Below the pieces are notes generated by a model. The model did not search any database. It was not told the origin of the DNA and saw nothing but the letters and a program-made list of their open reading frames with translations. Below, one piece after another: positions 1 to 5,541 of a stretch of 14,432 bases of DNA (the first letter of the stretch is position 1; each line of letters opens with the position of its first letter). The DNA is from Actinomycetota bacterium (GTDB taxonomy: Bacteria > Actinomycetota > Actinomycetes > Streptosporangiales > Streptosporangiaceae), in NCBI GenBank assembly GCA_003161205.1, contig PMOU01000169.1, positions 8,827 to 23,258 on the forward strand, given 5' to 3'. Both the position numbers and the translations under genes were made by a program.

Positions 1-194
1 GTCGTTGCGGTCGGGCGGGTCTGCGCGGCGGCGGTATGCGTCGACCCCGGCAGCGCGAAGGCGACCGCGCCGGCCGCCGCCACGCTGGCTACGCTGAGCG
101 CTGCCGTGGTCGAGCGAACCTTGGCCCGGCCACGGTCTCTGGCCTCCGTGGCCCCGCGGATCACGTCTCGGTGTGAGCTGCTCATGTATCCCAT
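1..194 (-). CDS. N-terminus of a small membrane-anchored or secreted protein, cut by window edge
   Basis: I do not recognise the family. Reading leftward from the ATG at 185 gives 61 uninterrupted codons that run off the window. A polar, Arg-rich start (MSSSHRDVIR, then a charged stretch to about residue 24) precedes a hydrophobic Ala/Val-rich segment at about residues 27-46, then a Ser/Thr/Ala-rich tail. This is the pattern of a signal peptide or signal anchor, so an exported or membrane-tethered protein is likely. There is no lipobox Cys in the visible part. A second in-frame ATG lies three codons upstream at 194. A weak GGGA sits 3-4 bases before the ATG at 185, so the start is unsettled. 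Similar Ala-rich N-termini occur in actinobacterial exported proteins, but nothing here fixes a function. Confidence 0.55.
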   Translation of the reverse strand, partial: MGYMSSSHRDVIRGATEARDRGRAKVRSTTAALSVASVAAAGAVAFALPGSTHTAAAQTRPTAT

Positions 195-232
195 TCTGCG
201 GTCACGTGCTAGGAACCGTCTGCACGAAGGTT

Positions 233-248
233 CTCAGTTGACTCTGAG
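233..248. promoter_or_regulatory. 16-bp inverted repeat upstream of the left-edge gene, possible operator
   Basis: CTCAG at 233-237 and CTGAG at 244-248 form a perfect 5-bp inverted repeat around TTGACT. It lies about 40-50 bp upstream of the likely start of the leftmost minus-strand gene, in the 139-bp gap after the MFS gene. The position suits a repressor or activator site. No matching promoter hexamers are convincing, and a repeat this short can arise by chance. The rest of 195-333 shows nothing else I can name. Confidence 0.2.
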
Positions 249-333
249 CTGGGCGAAGCGCTGGCCTTACCTTTTCGCAGGATACCTAGGCAATGGCGAA
301 AACACCTGAAGACGCTGATATCCCCGCGACGGG

Positions 334-1725
334 CTAGCCGCCGTGGGCGGCCCGCCGGAGGAGCACCGCGGTGGTGACCAGCCCGAGCCCGATCGTGGCG
401 ACGCCCGACGCGAGCAGCGTGCCGCGTGCGCCCAGGGCGGCGACGATAGGGCCGCCGAACGCGGTCCCCAGCGGCGCGGCCAGGATCAGCAGCGAGCTCC
501 GGGCTGCGATAACCTGCGCCAGCGCGCCCGGCGGGCTGGCGTCCTGCAGGACCGCCATCGACAGCGACATCCACGGACCCCAGATGACGGCGCCGGCGAA
601 GAAGGCCGCGAGCCCGGCCCACAGCGGCGCGTGCAGCCCGAGCGGCACGATGGCCAGGCCCCAGCCGATCACGATCCCGGTCATGGTCGGCCACACCGGC
701 CAGCGTCGCAGGAACGGCGCGGAGAGCTCACCGATCACCGCGCCCACACCGAACACCGCCCAGAACGTCCCGAGCAGCGCCGCCGACCCGTGCAGGTCGG
801 TCGCCACGTGTACCGGCAGCGCCACCTCGATCGGCCCGTAGAGCAGATAGAACACGAACGACAGCGCCAGCAGGCCAGGCAGCACCGGGCTGGCGCGGAT
901 CACTGCCCAGGCGCCCGCCTCGGCCAGGACGGGCTCGCCGCCTTCGGCCGCAGCCTGTCCGGGGAGCGGGGATGGCGCGGGTGGGGCGGCGGGCGTAGCG
1001 GAGGTCAGACGGACCGCGAGGGGGGCGACGCGGGCATAGCTGATAGCCAGCACGACCCAGCTCGCGGCGTCGATGGCGATGACGACGGCCGGACCCGCCA
1101 GCGCGGTGACCACCCCGGCCAGGGCAGGGCCGATCATCAAGCTCAGCTGGTCCGCCAGGCCGAAGAGCGAGTTCCCCGCGATCCGGTGTTCGGCCGGGAG
1201 CAGGTCCGCGATCAGCGTGTACTTACCCGCCACTCCCCACGCGCTGAGCAGCGACGATACGCCGAGCAGAGCGACGTAGCCGGCCGGATCGAGCAGCCGG
1301 GCGATCGCCAGGAAGCCGACCAGGCCGAGGGCCAGCGCTCGCAGCACGGCGTTCACGAACACCAGCCGCGCCCCGCGACGGCCGCGCAGCCAGCGACGCA
1401 GGGCCACCGCGCCGGCCGCTCCCGGCAGCGAATAAGCCGCGACGGCCGCACCGACCCACAGCCCGCGGCTGCCAGGCGGGGCCAGCTTCAGCGCGAGCCA
1501 GGCGATCGCCACCGCGCTCATCCCGTCGCCCAGCGCGGAGGCGGCCGCACCCGGCAGGACCCGGCGTAGCACCGGATGAACGAGAGCCGGGTAATACGGT
1601 GAAGCCCGGGCCCGTTCGGTGAACCAGAAAGCCCTGGCCTTGGCGGCCGGGGCGGCCTCATTGGCTCCGCTCGGAACCCCGGGACGATCGCTGGCCACCT
1701 CCGGATCATGCAACCTCAACCGCAC
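334..1725 (-). CDS. MFS transporter, probable exporter (MFS_3-like)
   Basis: The 463-aa product has the alternating hydrophobic pattern of a 12-helix major facilitator protein. The first helices run from about residue 56 onward, the N-terminal half ends near 235, a Pro/Ala-rich cytoplasmic linker spans about 240-275, and the C-terminal half runs to about 457. The RRWLRGRRGAR stretch near 110-120 fits the short basic loop between helices 2 and 3. The general look is that of small-molecule exporters of the EntS/MFS_3 type, but the substrate cannot be read. The GTG at 1725 is the furthest start and has no good ribosome site. A GTG at 1698 is an alternative, since CATGAT lies six bases before it and TTGACC further upstream. 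The first 50 residues are unusually long and polar for this family, which also favours a later start. The gene is divergent from the zinc-finger gene at 1760. Confidence 0.85.
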   Translation of the reverse strand: MRLRLHDPEVASDRPGVPSGANEAAPAAKARAFWFTERARASPYYPALVHPVLRRVLPGAAASALGDGMSAVAIAWLALKLAPPGSRGLWVGAAVAAYSLPGAAGAVALRRWLRGRRGARLVFVNAVLRALALGLVGFLAIARLLDPAGYVALLGVSSLLSAWGVAGKYTLIADLLPAEHRIAGNSLFGLADQLSLMIGPALAGVVTALAGPAVVIAIDAASWVVLAISYARVAPLAVRLTSATPAAPPAPSPLPGQAAAEGGEPVLAEAGAWAVIRASPVLPGLLALSFVFYLLYGPIEVALPVHVATDLHGSAALLGTFWAVFGVGAVIGELSAPFLRRWPVWPTMTGIVIGWGLAIVPLGLHAPLWAGLAAFFAGAVIWGPWMSLSMAVLQDASPPGALAQVIAARSSLLILAAPLGTAFGGPIVAALGARGTLLASGVATIGLGLVTTAVLLRRAAHGG

Positions 1726-1747
1726 CTGAGGTCAAATCGCGGGCGGC

Positions 1748-1753
1748 TAGAGT
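1748..1753 (+). promoter_or_regulatory. Candidate -10 hexamer for a leaderless transcript of the DksA/TraR-like gene
   Basis: TAGAGT fits the actinobacterial -10 pattern TANNNT and ends six bases before the ATG at 1760. That places the expected transcription start at or next to the A of the ATG. No ribosome-binding site intervenes, since the intervening bases are CAGAGA. No good -35 hexamer is visible at 16-18 bp. This geometry is the usual signature of leaderless mRNAs in actinobacteria. Confidence 0.45.
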
Positions 1754-1759
1754 CAGAGA

Positions 1760-2116
1760 ATGGTGACCGCGCGCGAACTTGCCCAGGCAGAGCTGCTGCG
1801 AACGGAGCAGGCACGGGCACGGCTGCGGATTGCCGCGCTGGAGCGGGAGTTCGCCGGCCTCGCCGAGGCAGCGGCCGCGGCCGGGACCGACGACGAGCAC
1901 GATCCCGAGGGCGCCACGCTCGCCTTCGAGCGGCAGCATGCCGCCGCGCTGCTGGACGCGGCGCGGGAGCAGCTGGCCGCGATCGACGCGGCGGTGCGGC
2001 GGCTGGAGACCGGCCGGTACGGGATATGCGAACGATGCGGGCAGCCCATCGGGGCGGAACGGCTGGCTGCCCGGCCCGCCGCCGTGACCTGCATCCGCTG
2101 CGCCACCAGGACCTAA
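1760..2116 (+). CDS. DksA/TraR-type C4 zinc-finger protein
   Basis: The 118-aa protein has an N-terminal helical, probably coiled-coil region (about residues 1-80, rich in Ala, Glu, Arg and Leu). A C4 zinc finger follows with Cys90, Cys93, Cys111 and Cys114 (C-x2-C-x17-C-x2-C), and RYGICERCGQPI matches the DksA/TraR zinc-finger signature. The DPEGA element near residue 49 is also typical of actinobacterial members. DksA-family proteins enter the secondary channel of RNA polymerase and modulate initiation, often with ppGpp. Small actinobacterial members are poorly characterised, so the role here is inferred. The gene stands alone between the divergent MFS gene and the convergent hybrid kinase. 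The ATG at 1760 is chosen because a -10-like TAGAGT sits six bases upstream, suggesting a leaderless message. Confidence 0.88.
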   Translation: MVTARELAQAELLRTEQARARLRIAALEREFAGLAEAAAAAGTDDEHDPEGATLAFERQHAAALLDAAREQLAAIDAAVRRLETGRYGICERCGQPIGAERLAARPAAVTCIRCATRT

Positions 2117-2205
2117 CCGCACCCGGACCCGGTGTCCTAATTCGCTTGCCGTCGGAGACTAGCTGCCTGATCTCTGAGGGACGGGACGGGGCGGGGCTGA
2201 GCTGA

Positions 2206-3870
2206 TTAGCGGGGTGATTCGGGGTGACGGCGGGTTGGTGGTGTCTCCCGGGCGGCGTCGGCCTGGGCTGGGTTACCGCTGGCTATGACCTGCCCGAGGC
2301 TGGTCAGCAGAGCGGCTCCGGTGAAAGGCTTCTCTAGCAGGTTGACGCCTGCTTCCACGACACCCTGGGTGTTGAGGAGCCCGTGCGTATGACCCGACAT
2401 GAAGAGCACTTTGACGCCGGGGCGGAGCGCGCGAATCCGCTCGGCGGCTTCCTTGCCGAGCATGTGCGGCATGATGACATCGGTCAGCAGCACATCGATG
2501 TCACCAGGGTGGCTCACGACGATGTCGATGGCCTCCTGGCCGTTGGCGGCGGCCAGCACGTGATAGCCGTTGCGGGAAAGGATTCTCTGTGTCACGTCCC
2601 GCATCGCGGGCTCATCCTCCAGGATCAGGACGGTCTCGCCCGCGCCGGCCGCGGGCGTCGGCGCCACCGCAGGTTCCGCCCGGACAACATGACCGGTGGC
2701 CGGCAGCAAGATGGTGAACGTGGTGCCGATGCCCTGCTCCGAGTAAATCTGCACATAGCCCCGGGCCTGGGTGACGATCCCGTACACCGTGGCCAGGCCG
2801 AGGCCGGTTCCCGCGCCCTCCGCCTTGGTGGTGAAGAACGGCTCAAACGCGCGGTCGATGACGTCGCCGGGCATCCCGACGCCGGTGTCACCGATTTTCA
2901 TGCACGCGTACCGGCCAGGCGGCAGGCCCACCCGGGCGGCCGCGTGGGTCTCGTCAATATCGGCGGTGGTGGTCTGCACCACCAGCGTCCCGCCGGACGG
3001 CATGGCATCCCGGGCGTTGACGGCCAGGTTGACCAGGATCTGCTCGATCTGGCCGGGATCGGCCAGGACCGCGCACAGCCGCTCGGCCAGGTCCGTCTTG
3101 AGCATCACGTGCTCGCCCAGGGTGCGGATCAGCAGTTCCGCGACGCTGGCGATGACCTCGTTGAGATTCAGCGGCCGGGGCTGCACGATCTCGCGCCGGG
3201 CGAAGGCCAGGAGCTGACGGGTGAGATCGGCCGCGCGGTCGGTGGCCAGCTGGATCTGCCTGACATCATGTCGGACCGACGGCCAGTCGGCCTGCGCGGC
3301 ATCCTTGGCCAGCTCTTCGCCGACGAACTCGGCGTAGTTCGAGATGACCGCGAGCAGGTTATTGAAGTCATGGGCTACCCCGCCGGCGAGCTGGCCCAGG
3401 CTTTCCAGCCGGTGTGACTGCTCCAGCTGCTGTTCCAGCTTGTCTCTCTCGGCCTGGTTTCTCAGCCACTCGCGGGCGGCCCGCAGCTCAAGCTGCTCGG
3501 TGACGTCGCGGACCGCGGCGATGACCAGGAGGCCGTTGTCGTCGTCGTCGGTTTCGATCGCCGACAGCGAGATCTCGGCGGGGAACGTGGTGCCATCGCG
3601 GCGGCGGCCGGAAAGCTCCATCCGGGCGCCCATTGGCCGGGGCATAGGGTTATCCAGATAGCGACCGCGGTGGCCCGGGTGCCTGGCCCGCGCGGTATCG
3701 GGGACCAGCATCTCCACCAGCTGACCCACGAGCTCCTCGCGCCCGTACCCGAACAGGCGCTCCGCCTGAGCGTTCACCAGCGCGATCCGCCCGCCGCGGT
3801 CCACGCACACCATCGCGTCCGGCGCCCCTTCAAGCAGCCTACGAACGAGTGACCAGCCAGCCGCACGCAT
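2206..3870 (-). CDS. PAS-histidine kinase-receiver hybrid (CckA-like architecture)
   Basis: A 554-aa soluble hybrid kinase with no membrane segment. Domains in order: PAS (about 10-125), a short helix rich in Glu/Gln/Arg (about 125-158), HisKA with phosphoacceptor His167 in GGVAHDFNNLL, HATPase (about 265-392), and a receiver (about 412-530). The ATP-site boxes are intact: NLAVNARDAM (281-290), DTGVGMP (328-334), FEPFFTTK (342-349) and GTGLGLA (354-360). The receiver has Glu418/Asp419, phosphoacceptor Asp464 (LLTDVIMP), Ser492 and Lys514. It should autophosphorylate on His167 and pass the group to Asp464; no output domain follows, so a further acceptor is expected. It is the second gene of an operon. 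The upstream gene ends at 3880 and the ribosome site AGAGGGG (3880-3874) touches that stop codon, which suggests coupled translation. The PAS ligand is unknown. The 35-residue tail after the receiver is unstructured-looking. Confidence 0.93.
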   Translation of the reverse strand: MRAAGWSLVRRLLEGAPDAMVCVDRGGRIALVNAQAERLFGYGREELVGQLVEMLVPDTARARHPGHRGRYLDNPMPRPMGARMELSGRRRDGTTFPAEISLSAIETDDDDNGLLVIAAVRDVTEQLELRAAREWLRNQAERDKLEQQLEQSHRLESLGQLAGGVAHDFNNLLAVISNYAEFVGEELAKDAAQADWPSVRHDVRQIQLATDRAADLTRQLLAFARREIVQPRPLNLNEVIASVAELLIRTLGEHVMLKTDLAERLCAVLADPGQIEQILVNLAVNARDAMPSGGTLVVQTTTADIDETHAAARVGLPPGRYACMKIGDTGVGMPGDVIDRAFEPFFTTKAEGAGTGLGLATVYGIVTQARGYVQIYSEQGIGTTFTILLPATGHVVRAEPAVAPTPAAGAGETVLILEDEPAMRDVTQRILSRNGYHVLAAANGQEAIDIVVSHPGDIDVLLTDVIMPHMLGKEAAERIRALRPGVKVLFMSGHTHGLLNTQGVVEAGVNLLEKPFTGAALLTSLGQVIASGNPAQADAARETPPTRRHPESPR

Positions 3871-3873
3871 TAT

Positions 3874-3880
3874 CCCCTCT
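3874..3880 (-). promoter_or_regulatory. Ribosome-binding site touching the upstream stop codon
   Basis: On the minus strand TAAGAGGGGATAATG joins the stop of the 253-aa gene (3882-3880), the Shine-Dalgarno AGAGGGG and the ATG at 3870. This fixes the start of the hybrid kinase and implies co-transcription and probable translational coupling of the pair. Confidence 0.7.
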
Positions 3881-4641
3881 TAACGCAGTCCTGATTGATG
3901 ATCCGGCCGTCTCGGTATTTCCATCCGGACCCGCCAGCGGCGGCCGCGCAGGCCGATATCCGCACCAGCCTGAACCACGGCCGCCAGGCTGCTCAGCGAC
4001 GCCCGGGCGCCGGAGGCCGGATCGGCGGAAGCCGGATCGGCGGCGGACGGATCGGCGGCGGACGGCGGGGTCATGGTCATCTCGAGGAAGATCAGGTCCT
4101 GATCGGCGCGCACCGCGGCGAGTGCATGCGCGGGCGCGGGCGCCTCCGGGGGGACCAGGCCGGCCAGGATCAGTTCCACGACGTCGGCCACGACCTGGAT
4201 CTCGGCTTCGGACAGGCCGGCCGCGCCCGCGCCGGCATCCACGGCGAGCGGGGTGTCCAGCAGCCAGCCGGTCCGCAGCCTCAGCGCCGCGTCCAGACCG
4301 GACGAGGGCGGCGGGAAGGGCCAGCGCTCGTCCTGCAGTCCGCGCAGCGACCGGCCGGCTGAATCCACTTGCTGCGCTACGAGGTCGAGCTCATCGGTAA
4401 CGGCACGACCGAGCGCATCGAACTGCGACGCGCCCAGCGCCCGGCGCGCCTCGGCCAGCTCGAGCGGTGCGGCCGCCAGCTCCTGGATCGGCCCGTCATG
4501 CAGCAGGCCGACCAGGTAACCGCGTTCCCTGGCCCGAAGGCGGCGCAGGATGTCCAGCAGGTGCGACCCGGCCGGGCCGGCGTCGGCGTCGTCCTGCGCC
4601 ACGGCACCAGGGGCAGGGCAAAGCGTGCCGTCATCGGTCAT
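3880..4641 (-). CDS. Histidine-kinase-like protein with intact DHp His and degenerate ATP domain; possible phosphotransferase
   Basis: A 253-aa soluble protein. A helical segment (about 26-105) carries LLHDGPIQEL with His48-Asp49, which resembles the phosphoacceptor helix of HisKA_3 kinases, the class that usually pairs with NarL/LuxR regulators. The remaining half (about 115-245) follows the outline of a HATPase domain, ending in WRVRMEIP like its last strand. The N box is replaced by VVELILAGL (154-162), no DxGxG is present, and a SAADP repeat (194-208) sits where the G1/ATP-lid region would be. It is therefore unlikely to bind ATP. A decayed kinase that keeps its His is how ChpT and Spo0B are built, so a histidine phosphotransferase is a reasonable inference; a pseudokinase scaffold is the alternative. 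The start is the ATG at 4641 because AGGAGG lies five bases upstream; an in-frame extension to 4704 is unneeded. It leads an operon with the hybrid kinase and is divergent from the response regulator. Confidence 0.8.
   Translation of the reverse strand: MTDDGTLCPAPGAVAQDDADAGPAGSHLLDILRRLRARERGYLVGLLHDGPIQELAAAPLELAEARRALGASQFDALGRAVTDELDLVAQQVDSAGRSLRGLQDERWPFPPPSSGLDAALRLRTGWLLDTPLAVDAGAGAAGLSEAEIQVVADVVELILAGLVPPEAPAPAHALAAVRADQDLIFLEMTMTPPSAADPSAADPASADPASGARASLSSLAAVVQAGADIGLRGRRWRVRMEIPRRPDHQSGLR
4018..4062 (-). repeat. Three in-frame 15-bp tandem repeats encoding an Ala/Ser-Asp-Pro stretch
   Basis: On the plus strand CGGATCGGCGGAAGC, CGGATCGGCGGCGGA and CGGATCGGCGGCGGA follow each other without gaps. 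On the minus strand they encode residues 194-208 of the 253-aa pseudokinase-like protein (SAADP, SAADP, ASADP). The unit is a multiple of three, so copy number can vary without a frameshift. The insertion falls where an ATP lid would be in a working kinase. Confidence 0.85.
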
Positions 4642-4646
4642 GATCG

Positions 4647-4652
4647 CCTCCT
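4647..4652 (-). promoter_or_regulatory. Perfect Shine-Dalgarno deciding the start of the 253-aa gene
   Basis: AGGAGG reads on the minus strand five bases before the ATG at 4641. It supports this start over the in-frame codon at 4704, which would put the site inside the gene. Confidence 0.8.
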
Positions 4653-4703
4653 GCCGCGTGGCCGTCGTCGGCTTAGCCCCAGCAACAACGAGCCTCGGCA
4701 ACA

Positions 4704-4796
4704 ATCAACCCGGTAACACTAAGAAGTTGTTCTATCACTTATAGTAACAGTAACCAATCGCCTGGTTGTCTATGGCGCGGGGTACCGGCCGGTGCC
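4704..4796. promoter_or_regulatory. AT-rich divergent promoter/operator region with several short palindromes
   Basis: The gap 4642-4858 separates the pseudokinase-hybrid operon from the DosR-like regulator. Its core, about 4704-4757, is strikingly AT-rich for this genome. On the plus strand TATAGT (4740-4745) is a good -10 candidate for the regulator, with no clear -35. On the minus strand TTGGTT followed 17 bases later by TAGAAC could serve the operon. Nearby are CTAT/ATAG arms (4732-4744), a tandem AGTAAC (4743-4754), an AACCA-N6-TGGTT inverted repeat (4752-4767) and a 16-bp near-palindrome GGTACCGGCCGGTGCC (4781-4796). These could be regulator-binding sites or, for the last, a hairpin in the 5' leader. 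No DosR box (GGGACT/AGTCCC) is seen here. Confidence 0.4.
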
Positions 4797-4858
4797 ACGA
4801 CGGTCCTCTTCCGCCGCGGCAGGTACCGGACGGGGCGCGGAACGGAGACGGCGGATGA

Positions 4859-5530
4859 ATGATGAGTGAGCCCACCGGGAAGCAAGACAAGATCAGCGTT
4901 TTCCTCGTCGATGATCACGAGATCTTCCGCCGCGGCATACGGGCCCTGCTCGCCAGTGAACCAGACATCGACGTGGTCGGCGAGGCGGAAACCGAGTCGG
5001 CGGCCCTGGCCCGGATGCCCGCACTGCGTCCGGACGTGGCGGTTCTCGATGTGCGGCTGCCGGACGGGAACGGTGTCTCACTCTGCCGGGAAATCAGCTC
5101 CGTGCTGCCCGGGACCGCGTGCCTGATGCTGACGGGCTACGGCGACGATCAGGCCCTGCTCGACGCGATCATGGCCGGCGCCGCGGGCTACGTGTCGAAG
5201 CAGACGTGCGGCACGGACCTGGTGAAGGCCCTGCGCGCGGTGGCTTCCGGGCTGTCGATACTCGACCCGCAAGCCTCCCAGAAGGTCATGGCCCGGCTGC
5301 GCCAGCGCGCCGTCAGCGTGGACCCGGTGGCCGCGCTGACCGATCAGGAGAAGCGGGTCCTGGAGCTCATCGGCGAGGGACTGACCAACCGCCAGATCGC
5401 GGAGCGCATGTTCCTGGCGGAAAAGACGGCGAAGAATTACGTGGCGTCGCTGCTGACCAAGCTCGGCATGCACCGGCGCACGCAGGCGGCCGCCTTCGCC
5501 GCACGGCACGCCGATCAGCACGACGACTGA
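4859..5530 (+). CDS. DosR/DevR-like NarL-family response regulator
   Basis: A 223-aa regulator with a receiver (about 12-128) and a LuxR/NarL helix-turn-helix (about 157-215). The receiver has Asp18/Asp19, phosphoacceptor Asp64 in VAVLDVRLPDG, Thr92 and Lys114. From memory of M. tuberculosis DosR, the match is close: FLVDDHE, DVAVLDVRLPDGNG, GLTNRQIAERMFLAEKT and KNYV are nearly the same. Lys189, Lys192 and Asn193 would correspond to the DosR DNA-contacting residues. DosR controls hypoxia and dormancy genes in mycobacteria under the heme kinases DosS and DosT; no GAF-type DosS partner is in this window. The regulator is divergent from the 253-aa pseudokinase-like gene, its likeliest neighbour in function. 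The start is ATG 4859 or the next codon; ATG 4855, out of frame, opens a four-codon ORF ending at 4869. Its true target genes are not visible. Confidence 0.92.
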   Translation: MMSEPTGKQDKISVFLVDDHEIFRRGIRALLASEPDIDVVGEAETESAALARMPALRPDVAVLDVRLPDGNGVSLCREISSVLPGTACLMLTGYGDDQALLDAIMAGAAGYVSKQTCGTDLVKALRAVASGLSILDPQASQKVMARLRQRAVSVDPVAALTDQEKRVLELIGEGLTNRQIAERMFLAEKTAKNYVASLLTKLGMHRRTQAAAFAARHADQHDD

Positions 5531-5541
5531 CTGACTCCCGG

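Noticed and set aside
343..1569. 408-codon plus-strand open frame opposite the MFS gene
   Set aside because: The product is almost entirely Arg/Gln/Asp/Gly with no hydrophobic core, while the minus strand encodes a convincing 12-helix transporter.
2383..3417. 344-codon plus-strand open frame opposite the first hybrid kinase
   Set aside because: It is antisense to the HisKA, HATPase and receiver motifs and has no domain of its own.
3880..4641. Calling the 253-aa protein a normal NarL-type sensor kinase
   Set aside because: The His helix fits, but the Asn box, DxGxG and GxGL boxes needed for ATP binding are absent, so a working autokinase is unlikely.
4642..4704. N-terminal extension of the 253-aa protein to 4704
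   Set aside because: A perfect AGGAGG five bases before the ATG at 4641 would fall inside the longer version.
4855..4869. Four-codon ORF (Met-Asn-Asp-Glu-stop) overlapping the start of the response regulator
   Set aside because: It could couple translation, but such short overlaps arise often by chance and nothing else supports a regulatory role.
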